This document shows positions 56,171 to 64,000 of a stretch of DNA of 64,000 nt, in pieces. The stretch is from positions 25,190 to 89,189 of the forward strand of contig JBPOIZ010000061.1 of the NCBI GenBank assembly GCA_052034115.1, in the 5' to 3' direction. Origin of the DNA: Lutibacillus sp052034115 (GTDB taxonomy: Bacteria; Actinomycetota; Actinomycetes; Actinomycetales; Dermatophilaceae). A program made the position numbers and the translations under genes. Each line of letters begins with the position of its first letter. Within the stretch, counting starts at the first letter, position 1. The notes beneath the pieces are model-generated. The model was not told the DNA's origin, did not search any database, and saw nothing but the letters and a program-made list of their open reading frames with translations.

Positions 56171-57943
56171 CTACTTCACGCCGAGCGTGGTGTAGTCGTA
56201 CATGCCGAACGCGTCCGAGACGAACACGTTCGTCAGGTTGGCCGGCCGGTAGAGCAGACCCTTGCTCCAGACGCCTGGCAGAACCGAGGCGTTCTCCATG
56301 ACCAATTTGTCGACGTCGCCCCAGATGGCGTCACGAGCCGCGGCGTCGGTGGTGACCAGGGCCTTGTCGATGGCCTCGTCGACGGCCGGGATCTTGATGC
56401 CGAGGTTGGTGTTGCCGGCCGGACGGATGGTCCGGCTGTCGACGATCTGGGACAGGAAGCCGTAGCCGTCCGGCCAGTCAGCACCCCAGCCGTAGGCCAT
56501 GATGCCGATGCCCTGGCTCTTGGTGAAGTCCGGCTTGCCGGCGTAGAGCTTGAAGTAGTCACCCGAGGGGAAGCCCTTGAGGTTGACCTTGATGCCGACC
56601 TTGCTCAGCGACTGCTGGATCGACTCGGCCATCGCCTGCTCCTTGGGCCGGTCGGCGCGGAACGACATCGTCGTCTCGAAGCCGTCCGGCTTGCCGCATG
56701 CCGTCAACGCCGCCTTGGCCTTGGCCTCGTCGCCGGTCGGGTTGGCCTTGAAGTCGTACAGGTCGATGTCGACGTGGCCCGGGATCATCGGCGGCATGAG
56801 CGAGGTGGCGATGTCGCCACCGGTCTTGCCACCGTAGGCGCGCTGGTAGCCCTCCTTGTCGTAGGCGTAGAGCACGGCCTTGCGGCACTCGATGTTGTCG
56901 AACGGTGCAACGTCCGGGTTCAGGACGGTGAACCAGGTGCGGGCGATCGCCGCGTTGTCCGTGCGGGCCAGCAGTGCCGGGTCGGCGAGGATGCGTGCCT
57001 GGGTCTCGGCCTGGACACCCGAACCGGCGACGTCGACGTCGAGCGTGCCGGCGATGAGCTGGTTGTCGATGTCAGCGGCGTTGACACCGAGTGCGATCTC
57101 GATGCTGTCGGGCAGGGCGAGGCGACCCGAGTCGGGGTCGGTCGCGGGGTCGTAGTTCTCGTTGCGGGACAGCACGTAGCGCTTCTTGGCCTCGTAGGTC
57201 GTGAACTTGTACGGCCCGGAGGAGACGACCTTCTCCTTGTACTTGGTGCCGGTGTCCTTGGCCTGGGGCACCGGTGCGGTGGCAGGCAGCTGGGCGAGGT
57301 AGTCCATCCCGGAGAAGGACTGCTTGAGGTGGAAGACGATGGTCTTGTCGTCCGGCGTCTCGACGGACTTCAGCTTGGCCATGTCCTTGTCGTCATACAC
57401 CGAGTAGCCCTCGGGGACGTCGGCGAGCAGGTCGTTGAAGTAGGTCGGCCCATTGGGGAAGGTGTCCTTGTCGAGCTGGCGGGCGACGGCGTACTTGATG
57501 TCCTTGCTGGTGATGGGCGTGCCGTCCTCGTACTTCAGGCCGTCACGCAGGGTGTAGGTCCAGGTCTTGGCGTCGTCGCTGGGCACACCCAACGAGGTGG
57601 CCAGGTCGGGCACCAGCTTGGTGCTCTCGGTGCCCGGGCCGGACTTGAAGACGACCAGGGTGCGGGCGTAGTTGCGCAGCAGGTTCCACGACATGCCGTA
57701 GTAGGTGTCGCCGGGGTCGACGGAGTCCCAGTCCTCCGAGACGGCCATACGCAGCGTGCCGCCCTTGGTCGTCGACGCGTTGAAGACCTTGCCGACGCCG
57801 TCGTTCTGGGCCGGGGCGGCGTTGGTCTGGCCGCCGCCGGTGCCGGAAGAGTTCCCCGAGGGGGTGTTGCTGCTGCTGTTGCAGGCCCCGAGCGCCAGGG
57901 CCGCCGTGGCGACGGCCACGACGGTGAGTCGGGTTCTTCTCAT
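56171..57943 (-). CDS. Peptide ABC transporter substrate-binding lipoprotein (family 5)
   Basis: A 590-residue SBP_bac_5 protein. It has a signal peptide with lipobox L-G-A-C21 followed by a Ser/Gly/Asn-rich linker. The mature part has GGTLRMAVSEDWDSVDPGDT, TWTYTLRDGLKYEDGTPITS, VVSSGPYKFTTYEAKKRYVL and FDNIECRKAVLYAYDKEGYQ, typical of oligopeptide-binding folds. AAGGAG lies 6 nt before ATG 57943. The ligand is probably a peptide; other small ligands are possible. Confidence 0.93.
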   Translation of the reverse strand: MRRTRLTVVAVATAALALGACNSSSNTPSGNSSGTGGGQTNAAPAQNDGVGKVFNASTTKGGTLRMAVSEDWDSVDPGDTYYGMSWNLLRNYARTLVVFKSGPGTESTKLVPDLATSLGVPSDDAKTWTYTLRDGLKYEDGTPITSKDIKYAVARQLDKDTFPNGPTYFNDLLADVPEGYSVYDDKDMAKLKSVETPDDKTIVFHLKQSFSGMDYLAQLPATAPVPQAKDTGTKYKEKVVSSGPYKFTTYEAKKRYVLSRNENYDPATDPDSGRLALPDSIEIALGVNAADIDNQLIAGTLDVDVAGSGVQAETQARILADPALLARTDNAAIARTWFTVLNPDVAPFDNIECRKAVLYAYDKEGYQRAYGGKTGGDIATSLMPPMIPGHVDIDLYDFKANPTGDEAKAKAALTACGKPDGFETTMSFRADRPKEQAMAESIQQSLSKVGIKVNLKGFPSGDYFKLYAGKPDFTKSQGIGIMAYGWGADWPDGYGFLSQIVDSRTIRPAGNTNLGIKIPAVDEAIDKALVTTDAAARDAIWGDVDKLVMENASVLPGVWSKGLLYRPANLTNVFVSDAFGMYDYTTLGVK

Positions 57944-57970
57944 CTTCTCTCCTTGTGAGTTGGTGATGCG

Positions 57971-58987
57971 TCAGCGAGATCGAGGGTCGAGGGCATCGCG
58001 CAGCCCGTCGCCGAAGAGGTTGAAGGCCAAGACGGTGAAGAAGATGGCCAGGCCCGGGGGGAACATGAACTGCGGGTTGACCTGGTACCACTGACCGGCC
58101 TGGGTGAGCATGCCACCCCAGGTCGGGGTCGGGGGCTGGACGCCCACGCCGAGGAAGGACAGCGCCGCTTCGAAGAGGATGTTCGAGGGGATGAGCAAGG
58201 TGGCGTAGACCAGGATCGGGGCCACCAGGTTGGGCAGCAGTTCTTTGAGCAGGAGGTGCCGAGGCGTGGCGCCGAGGCTGACCGCGGCGTCCACGAATTC
58301 GCGGTTGCGGATCGACAGGGTCTGGCCGCGAACGATCCGGCCGATGTAGGGCCAGTTGAAGAAGCCGATGATGAAGACGAGCAGCGCGATGCGCAGCGAC
58401 TCCCCGCTCAGGCCGAAGGCCTTGTCCGGCAACGCTCCGACGATCGCCAGGGCGAAGACGATCAGCGGGAAGGCCAAGAAGATGTCCATGAGTCGCGCGA
58501 TGGCCGAGTCGATCCATCCGCCGAAGAACCCGGCCACGATGCCCATGATCGTGCCGATGACGACCGAGAGCATGGTCGCGAGGAAGGCGATGATCAGCGA
58601 GATGCGAGCGCCATACAGGACTCGGGCGAGCAGGTCGCGGCCGTTGATGGGCTCCACGCCCAGCGGGTGATCCCAGCTCATGCCGCCCCAACCGCCCTTG
58701 GGCATCTGGGTGTCCGCGTCGACGAGTTTGTAGTTGAACTCGGTGGGGGACAGGCCGAGCAGGTTGCAGATGAGTGGCGCGAAGATCGCCAGCACGATGA
58801 GGACGACCACGACGATGCCGCCGGTCATCGCGACTTTGTCACGGCGCAGCCGCCGCCAGGCGATCTCACCGAGCGAGCGCCCGCGGATGGCTTCCTGGAC
58901 CGGTGGCCCACTCGACGGTGACCCAGCCGGTCCGGGAGCGAGCACGTCGAGCTCGGCGGAAGTGTCGGGGCCGGGAACGGCGCTCAA
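57971..58987 (-). CDS. Peptide ABC transporter permease (OppC/DppC-like), TTG start
   Basis: A 338-residue permease with an N-terminal OppC_N segment (GEIAWRRLRRDKVAMTGGIV) and DHPLGVEPINGRDLLARVLY. The EAA loop is RNREFVDAAVSLGATPRHLL, and the C-terminal GDGLRDALDPRSR is typical. No ATG or GTG suits; TTG 58987 has the SD GGAGGAGGAAG 6 nt upstream. It is the first gene of the operon, ahead of the binding protein, an unusual order (C, binding protein, B, D, F). Confidence 0.9.
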   Translation of the reverse strand: MSAVPGPDTSAELDVLAPGPAGSPSSGPPVQEAIRGRSLGEIAWRRLRRDKVAMTGGIVVVVLIVLAIFAPLICNLLGLSPTEFNYKLVDADTQMPKGGWGGMSWDHPLGVEPINGRDLLARVLYGARISLIIAFLATMLSVVIGTIMGIVAGFFGGWIDSAIARLMDIFLAFPLIVFALAIVGALPDKAFGLSGESLRIALLVFIIGFFNWPYIGRIVRGQTLSIRNREFVDAAVSLGATPRHLLLKELLPNLVAPILVYATLLIPSNILFEAALSFLGVGVQPPTPTWGGMLTQAGQWYQVNPQFMFPPGLAIFFTVLAFNLFGDGLRDALDPRSR

Positions 58988-59038
58988 CGTCGGCTTCCTC
59001 CTCCGCACGGGTGGCGCCGCTGGCGGCGCGAGGGGCGG

Positions 59039-59055
59039 CCCACGGAACTCGTGGG
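59039..59055. promoter_or_regulatory. Inverted repeat upstream of the peptide ABC operon
   Basis: CCCACG-GAACT-CGTGGG, 52 nt before TTG 58987 in the 214-nt gap that must hold the operon promoter. It could be an operator or a leader hairpin. Confidence 0.3.
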
Positions 59056-59201
59056 TTGCCAGAGGGCCATCATGTCCGACGGTGCGGCGTGCGCCACACC
59101 CCCTGGGGCATCGCGTTGCGGAATCGTGACCGCCTCGCGCCCAGATCTTGAGGGTATGGCGTGCCAGCCGCGATCCGGCGGAGGTCTTCTCGTCGCCGGG
59201 C

Positions 59202-60014
59202 TCAGAGCCAACCGACTTTGCCGCGAAGCAGGCTGTAGCCGACAAAGGCGACGACGTCGAGGACGGTGTGCGCGACCACCAGGGGGCCAACTCGCCCCCA
59301 CCGTCGGTAGGCCAGGGCGAAGACCCCACCCATGGCGAGGTTGCCGACGAACCCCCCGAAGCCCTGGTAGAGGTGGTAGGACCCGCGCAGGGCCGCGCTG
59401 ACCCCGATGGCTACCGGCAGACTCCAGCCGAGCTGTCGGGCCCTGGTGAGCAGATACCCGACGACGAGCACCTCCTCCAGCGCGGCGTTCTGGGCCGCCG
59501 CCAGGATCAGGACGGGCACCGTCCACCACGCGCCAGCGAGGTTGGCGGCCGCGATCGAGGTGTTGACGCCGAGGGCTCGGGCGGCCAGGTAGAGCCCGAG
59601 CCCGGGGATCCCGATGAGCGCAGCGAGCAGCAGCCCGCGCCGCGCGTCGGTCGGCAGCCCGCGCGCGTCCACGCCCAGACCGACGAGCGGTCGTTGCGGG
59701 AACGGCGGCGCGATCCGGGCCAGCAGGTACAGCGCGATCCCGACGGGCACGAGCGCCAACGCGATGCCGGTCAGCTGGTAGGCCAGGTCCAGCCACGGCC
59801 GGTCCGGGGTGACCGAGGTGTTCATCGAGGTCGTCTGCTGGTTGAGGGCGACCTGTCTGGTCAGCTTGTCGGCCAGGCTCAGGATCGACCAGATCGCCGA
59901 CGCGCCCAGCGAGACGCCGAAGACCAGGAGCAGCTCACGGCGCAGCCCGGGTTGCGTGGGGGCATCGACCACCGAGACCTCGGGCAGCCGGTCCGGCCCT
60001 GGCAGGGTGCGCAC
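59202..60014 (-). CDS. CPBP family intramembrane glutamic endopeptidase
   Basis: A 270-residue membrane protein with about eight helices. The CAAX/Abi protease motifs are present: the EE pair in NAALEEVLVVGYLLTR, the R-x3-H block ALRGSYHLYQGFGGFVGNLA and the final HTVLDVVAF. Substrates are unknown. GTG 60014 lies 6 nt after TAGCGT. It is divergent from rsmI with 51 nt between starts. Confidence 0.88.
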   Translation of the reverse strand: MRTLPGPDRLPEVSVVDAPTQPGLRRELLLVFGVSLGASAIWSILSLADKLTRQVALNQQTTSMNTSVTPDRPWLDLAYQLTGIALALVPVGIALYLLARIAPPFPQRPLVGLGVDARGLPTDARRGLLLAALIGIPGLGLYLAARALGVNTSIAAANLAGAWWTVPVLILAAAQNAALEEVLVVGYLLTRARQLGWSLPVAIGVSAALRGSYHLYQGFGGFVGNLAMGGVFALAYRRWGRVGPLVVAHTVLDVVAFVGYSLLRGKVGWL

Positions 60015-60020
60015 GGGGGC

Positions 60021-60059
60021 ACGCTACCGACTCCTGCTGGGCGCCCGCTGCGGCAGGAT
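60021..60059. promoter_or_regulatory. Divergent leaderless promoters of the CPBP gene and rsmI
   Basis: Minus strand TAGCGT (60026-60021) is 6 nt from GTG 60014, and plus strand CAGGAT (60054-60059) is 6 nt from GTG 60066. Confidence 0.45.
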
Positions 60060-60065
60060 GGACGG

Positions 60066-60914
60066 GTGCGCCCTACCGGAGTCCTCGTCCTGGCCGCGAC
60101 CCCCATCGGTGACGTCGGGGACGCGTCGCCGCGTCTGGTGGCCGAGTTGTCCGGTGCCGAGGTCATCGCGGCGGAGGACACTCGACGGTTTCGCCGGCTG
60201 TGCGACCGGCTGGGCGTGGCGATCACGGCGCCGGTCGTCAGCTACCACGAGCACAACGAGGCGACCCGGACCGCAGACCTCATCGAGCGGCTGCTCGGCG
60301 GTGCGCGCGTCGTCCTGGTCACTGACGCGGGTATGCCGTCGGTGTCCGACCCCGGATATCGGCTCGTCACCGCTGCGGTCGAGGCTGGCGCGCAGGTCAC
60401 CGCCGTGCCCGGACCGAGCGCGGTGCTCATGGCCCTTGCGGTGTCGGGGCTGCCGGTTGACCGGTTCGCCTTCGAGGGATTCCCGCCACGCAAGGGCGGC
60501 GATCGGCGCCGGGTGTTCGCTGCACTGGCAGGCGAGCCGCGGACCATGGTCTTCTTCGAGGCCCCGCACCGGGTGGCCGCGACCTTGACGGATTTGGCTG
60601 CCGAGCTCGGCGACGATCGGCCTGCCGCGGTCTGCCGGGAGCTGACCAAGACGTATGAGGAGGTCCGGCGCGGTCCGCTGGCCGAGCTCGCTGCGTGGGC
60701 CGCAGACGGAGTGCTCGGTGAAGTCACCCTGGTCGTGGCCGGGGCGCCGTCAACCGGGCCCGGCCCGGCCGACCGGGCGGCGGCGGTGGCCGAGGTGCTC
60801 GAGCGCGTGGCGACCGGAGAACGGCTCAAGGATGCATGCACGGTGGTCGCGGCCCGGCACGGCATACCGAAGCGGGATCTTTACGAGGCGGCGGTGAGCG
60901 CGCGGGGTCGGTGA
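60066..60914 (+). CDS. rsmI: 16S rRNA (cytidine(1402)-2'-O)-methyltransferase RsmI
   Basis: Methylates C1402 in the ribosomal decoding centre. The 282-residue tetrapyrrole-methylase-fold protein shows LVLAATPIGDVGDASPRLVA, EVIAAEDTRRFRRLCDRLG, SYHEHNEATR, VVLVTDAGMPSVSDPGYRLV, TAVPGPSAVLMALAVSGLP and FEGFPPRKGGDRRRVF, the complete RsmI set. GTG 60066 is 6 nt after CAGGAT; the frame is open far upstream but overlaps the CPBP gene. Confidence 0.95.
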   Translation: MRPTGVLVLAATPIGDVGDASPRLVAELSGAEVIAAEDTRRFRRLCDRLGVAITAPVVSYHEHNEATRTADLIERLLGGARVVLVTDAGMPSVSDPGYRLVTAAVEAGAQVTAVPGPSAVLMALAVSGLPVDRFAFEGFPPRKGGDRRRVFAALAGEPRTMVFFEAPHRVAATLTDLAAELGDDRPAAVCRELTKTYEEVRRGPLAELAAWAADGVLGEVTLVVAGAPSTGPGPADRAAAVAEVLERVATGERLKDACTVVAARHGIPKRDLYEAAVSARGR

Positions 60915-60920
60915 CACCGG

Positions 60921-60960
60921 TCACGACTCGTATGGCGCGCGCCTGCGCGGTATGTCGTGA
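60921..60960 (+). terminator. Stem-loop after rsmI
   Basis: TCACGAC (60921-60927) pairs with GTCGTGA (60954-60960) around a CG-rich inner region that can itself fold. It begins 7 nt after the rsmI stop. Confidence 0.4.
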
Positions 60961-61010
60961 GACGCTGTCCGCGGTTCACCGCCGCAGCCCTGCGCTCGAG
61001 AGGAACGACC

Positions 61011-61700
61011 GTGTCCAGCACCACCCGCCGCCGAGCCTTCGCCGTGGTCCTGTCGCTGTCCCTGGCGCTGCTCGCAGGCTGTAGCGGCGGCGGCTCGGGC
61101 AGCACGCCCACCGCAGCCGAGCTCTACCAGCAGGCCCGAGACACAGCCAAAGCGGCGACGAGCGCCCACGTGACCGGCTCGATGGCGCAGGGCAATGAGA
61201 AGGCCGAGATCGACCTGGCCGGCACCCGCGACGGCAAGAACCAGAAGCTGATCCTCAAGACGGCCGGGGTGACCATCGAGATCATGACGGTGGACGGCAA
61301 CGTCTTCATGAAGACCGACACGGCGTTCTGGGAGCAGAACGGCGGCGCCGAGGTCGCCGAGCTGATCGGCGACAAGTACGTCACCGGTCCGATGGCGTCT
61401 TCGGCGGTGTCCTCGGACATGAACCTCGGCTCGCTGCTGGACGACATGTTCGCCGAGCAATCGCTGGCCTCCACCGATGCGGCGGCGAAGGTGGAGAAGT
61501 CGACCCTCGACGGTGCCGATGTCTATGTGCTCAGCGACCCGGGCGACGCGGCGTCGACGATCACTGTCTCCGCTGACGGCAAAGCCACGATCCACAAGAT
61601 CAAGGCCACCCAGGGCGAGCTGACCTTCACCGACTGGAATGCCGTCACACCGTTCGCCGCCCCGAGCAAGGACCAGATCGCCGAGATTCCCGGCATGTGA
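61011..61700 (+). CDS. LppX/LprAFG-like lipoprotein
   Basis: A 229-residue exported lipoprotein with Arg-rich n-region, hydrophobic core and lipobox L-A-G-C24. A Gly/Ser linker is followed by TAAELYQQARDTAKAATSAH and VTGSMAQGNEKAEIDLAGTR, a beta-rich pattern like the mycobacterial LppX/LprG superfamily that binds lipids, ending in DQIAEIPGM. GTG 61011 has AGAGGAA upstream; ATG 60957 in frame is less likely. Its TGA overlaps the ATG of the RHS frame. Confidence 0.75.
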   Translation: MSSTTRRRAFAVVLSLSLALLAGCSGGGSGSTPTAAELYQQARDTAKAATSAHVTGSMAQGNEKAEIDLAGTRDGKNQKLILKTAGVTIEIMTVDGNVFMKTDTAFWEQNGGAEVAELIGDKYVTGPMASSAVSSDMNLGSLLDDMFAEQSLASTDAAAKVEKSTLDGADVYVLSDPGDAASTITVSADGKATIHKIKATQGELTFTDWNAVTPFAAPSKDQIAEIPGM

Positions 61701-64000
61701 TGGATACACCGGCCCTGCCGGCGAAGGTGCGCACTCAACGTCTGCGCAGCGGGTCGTCGGACTACCTCTCGACGTGGTCCTTCTTCGATGCGTTGGGGCA
61801 GCCGCGCCAGACTCAAGCGGTGTCGCCCAACGGGACGGATCTGACCGTGCTCGTCAACACCAGGTTTGACGAGCGTGGAAACCGCGAAGCGGTCAGCCAG
61901 CCCGTGGCAACAGCGGCCACGGCAGGTGAGGAGATGACGATGGACGTGCTCGGCAGGGTCGTGACCCGCACCGAGGGCACGGGAACAGCCACCCCAGCGA
62001 CAACGTCGTACACCTACGATCGACTGGGACGGGTCCAGACCATCACGGATCCGGCGAGCCACGTCACGAGCTACACCTACGACCGGGTCAGTCGGGTGAT
62101 CAGCAGCACCGACCCCGATGCCGGGACGACAACCACCTCGTACGACGCGAATGGCAACCAGCAGAGCGTCACCACGCCGATGGGAACCGTCGCTACCGCG
62201 TATGACGTTCTGGACCGCCCCGAGACGATCACCCAGGGCGCAACAGCCCTGGCGTCATACACCTACGACACCGCCACATTGGGGAAGGGCAAGCCAGCGA
62301 CCTCGACAACAACTGTTGACGGACGGGCCTACACGCAGACAGTGACCGGCTACACGAGGCACGGTCAAGCAACAGGTGCGACATACAGTTTTCCGGCAGA
62401 GGGCAACGCGCCCGCTGCCACCTACACGATGAGCGCGACCTTCGACGGAGGTGACCGGCCGTCCACGGTCACCTACCCCGGTGCGGGGGCGCTGTCGTCA
62501 GAGACGGTGACCACGACATACAACACCGTGTCGAGTCCGGAGCGGCTGACCAGCGACCTCGGAACTCCTGCCTCGTACGTGACGGGGACGTCGTATTTCA
62601 ACAATGGAGCGCTGGAGTCGAGGACCCTCAACGCCAGCACCAACGCCGGTGCCACCCCGCTGACTCGCGCCTACACCTGGGAAACCAACACGCAGCGCCT
62701 GGCCACGGTCAGGACGACGCTCGGCTCCACTCTCATCGAGGACGACTCCTACACGTGGTATGCCGGTGGGCCGTTGTGGAAGGTGCTTTCGGCCGCTGTG
62801 CCCGGCAGGAACGCGTTCGCTTCGTGCACGACGTATGACGCACTAGCTCGTCTCAAACATGCCTGGACCGCGCCCTCCGGATGCACCGACGCGGTGACCT
62901 CGGTGGGCTCGGAGCCAGGTGCGTTCAACCGGTCATGGACCTATGCGGCGGATGGCAACATCCAGTCCGTGCGCGACGGCGCCAGCACGACTAACTACAC
63001 GTATGGAAGTGCGACGCATCCGCACGCTGTCACGGCGGTTGGCGCTGCGTCGTTTGCGTATGACGCTGGTGGCCACCAGAAGTCGCGGACTCGCGCCGGC
63101 ACGACGAGCAATTTGACGTGGGATGTGCTGGGGAGACTCACACAGTCGGACGGTGTGGGCGGCAATGCATCATATGTCGACGGCATTGATCGGACTCGAC
63201 TGTCGCGGACCATCGGATCCACCACCACGCGGTATCTGCCGGGGCAGGAGATCGATTACGTCGCAGGTGCCGTGACGGCGGTGCGGCGCTACTACTCGAT
63301 CGGTGGCACGACGGTGGCGGTGCGCACTGTGACCGCCGCGTCAAACACACTCACCTGGCAGGTCAACGACCGTCAGGGCTCGGTCGCCCTGCAGGTGACC
63401 GAAGGCACTGGGTCATTGTCGCGGGCGTATACAGATCCCTATGGGTTGCCGCGGACAGGTGCTGGGGTCTTGGCCACCGATCGAGGATGGCTGCAATCGA
63501 CGGCCGATCCGACTGGTCTAACTGACCTGGGGGCCCGTTACTACGACCCCGCGCTTGGACGGTTCCTGTCACCTGATCCGCTGAACGTCCAGGTCACGGC
63601 CCAGTCTGCCAACGCCTACGCCTACGCCAACAACAACCCTGTTTCCTTCACCGACCCAAGTGGGTTGGAACCCCTCCAGATAGGCGGGGAGTGGCACGAC
63701 AACGGCGTCAATCTCACACAACAGTCGAGGGTCGCCGCCAACAATGCCTCAAATGCTCGCGAAACGCGGCGACTTCTGGAGGCCGTTCCAGCATACGAAC
63801 CGTACGAACCCTTTTCTGCGATGGATGGCTACGCCAGTGAGCCGTGCACTGGTGCCTGCATAGCCGTCGTGGCCGCCGCCGTGGCGATTCCTGCCGGAGT
63901 GGCCGTCGTAGCCTTCTGCAGCGGCGCAGCCTTCTACTGTGGACTCAAGCTCTTAGAGGGCGTGACCGTGGCCGGGACCGCCCTCTTGGATGACGCGGCT
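61700..64000 (+). CDS. RHS/YD-repeat polymorphic toxin protein, 5'-truncated, runs off the window
   Basis: An open frame from ATG 61700 to the window end (767 codons, no stop). It carries many YD repeats (SYTYDRLGRVQTITDPASHV, TSYDANGNQQSVTTPMG, FAYDAGGHQKSRTRAG, LTWDVLGRLTQSDG). The RHS core follows: DPYGLPR, LTDLGARYYDPALGRFLSPD and AYAYANNNPVSFTDPSGLEP. After the core begins a distinct C-terminal tip (from ~63665) with a Cys-containing hydrophobic stretch (ACIAVVAAAVAIPAGVAVVA), probably the start of a toxin domain. A normal RHS protein has a signal and long N-terminus; here the frame begins mid-repeat region, on the lipoprotein stop. Codon use is less GC-rich than in the neighbours. Confidence 0.85.
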   Translation, partial: MDTPALPAKVRTQRLRSGSSDYLSTWSFFDALGQPRQTQAVSPNGTDLTVLVNTRFDERGNREAVSQPVATAATAGEEMTMDVLGRVVTRTEGTGTATPATTSYTYDRLGRVQTITDPASHVTSYTYDRVSRVISSTDPDAGTTTTSYDANGNQQSVTTPMGTVATAYDVLDRPETITQGATALASYTYDTATLGKGKPATSTTTVDGRAYTQTVTGYTRHGQATGATYSFPAEGNAPAATYTMSATFDGGDRPSTVTYPGAGALSSETVTTTYNTVSSPERLTSDLGTPASYVTGTSYFNNGALESRTLNASTNAGATPLTRAYTWETNTQRLATVRTTLGSTLIEDDSYTWYAGGPLWKVLSAAVPGRNAFASCTTYDALARLKHAWTAPSGCTDAVTSVGSEPGAFNRSWTYAADGNIQSVRDGASTTNYTYGSATHPHAVTAVGAASFAYDAGGHQKSRTRAGTTSNLTWDVLGRLTQSDGVGGNASYVDGIDRTRLSRTIGSTTTRYLPGQEIDYVAGAVTAVRRYYSIGGTTVAVRTVTAASNTLTWQVNDRQGSVALQVTEGTGSLSRAYTDPYGLPRTGAGVLATDRGWLQSTADPTGLTDLGARYYDPALGRFLSPDPLNVQVTAQSANAYAYANNNPVSFTDPSGLEPLQIGGEWHDNGVNLTQQSRVAANNASNARETRRLLEAVPAYEPYEPFSAMDGYASEPCTGACIAVVAAAVAIPAGVAVVAFCSGAAFYCGLKLLEGVTVAGTALLDDAA

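Noticed and set aside
1..64000. tRNA, rRNA or CRISPR array
   Set aside because: No cloverleaf-like or rRNA-like stretch, and no regularly spaced direct repeats, were noticed on either strand.

Overview
ORGANISM. The DNA is high-GC and shows actinobacterial gene order and cis-signals: GTG/TTG starts, many leaderless -10 boxes, BldC-type and bS22 mini-genes, disA-radA, and a resB/ccsA-menA-menE-menB-menC block. Gene order and the very frequent pentamer GTATG/CATAC suggest a member of the Intrasporangiaceae/Dermatophilaceae (Janibacter/Phycicoccus/Tetrasphaera-like). That placement is inference. No rRNA, tRNA or CRISPR array was seen.

LAYOUT. 1-10.4 kb: the 3' end of clpC, a DUF6188 protein, polyphosphate kinase 2, an N-acetyltransferase, an ABC-2 exporter (one ATPase, two permeases), mutY-disA-radA (genome integrity and c-di-AMP), a methyltransferase and a Cys-rich protein. 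10.6-19.3 kb: a block collinear with mycobacterial Rv0496-Rv0508 (Ppx/GppA, TIM-barrel isomerase, proline dehydrogenase, proC, AcuC-like deacetylase, BldC-like HTH, bS22, SDR epimerase, acyltransferase, glutaredoxin). 19.4-28.5 kb: an ethanolamine-utilisation (EUT) bacterial microcompartment operon: eutN-A-B-C-L-E-M-Q-J, a CsoS1D-type shell protein, and a small protein resembling the EutQ N-terminus with helices like encapsulation peptides. 28.7-31 kb: rex and a cobA-hemD-type fusion, without the hemA/hemC/hemB/hemL genes that usually surround them. 31-39.5 kb: MarR, a phosphatase, cytochrome c maturation system II (TlpA-CcdA-ResB-CcsA), then menA/menE/YwiC on the other strand. 39.6-45.4 kb: a foreign island integrated at the 3' end of menB, bounded by imperfect direct repeats and carrying an AbiEi/AbiEii pair, a DUF5677-like protein, two unknown proteins and an ADP-ribosylglycohydrolase. 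45.3-52 kb: menB, a VOC protein, a chromate transporter, menC, LtrA and a protein mannosyltransferase. 52-60 kb: a CDF metal exporter, a five-gene peptide ABC importer and a CPBP protease. 60-64 kb: rsmI, a lipoprotein and a 5'-truncated RHS/YD-repeat polymorphic-toxin gene that runs off the window.

HOW THE PARTS WORK TOGETHER. In the EUT operon EutBC (B12-dependent, maintained by the EutA reactivase) would make acetaldehyde inside a EutL/EutM/EutN/CsoS1D-like shell, and EutE would convert it to acetyl-CoA. The neighbouring Rex senses NADH/NAD+. The men genes make menaquinone and the ccs genes attach haem to c-type cytochromes, so they serve the same respiratory chain.

MOST INTERESTING. (1) The menB-integrated AbiE island, which contains no GTATG/CATAC at all although flanking DNA is full of it. 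(2) The EUT operon with a CsoS1D-like shell protein and a small EutQ-N-like protein. (3) The missing haem genes around rex and hemD. (4) A recurrent leaderless promoter pattern, TANNNT or CAGGAT followed 6-7 nt later by ATG/GTG, which fixes many starts. (5) The RHS gene that begins mid-protein directly on a lipoprotein stop codon.
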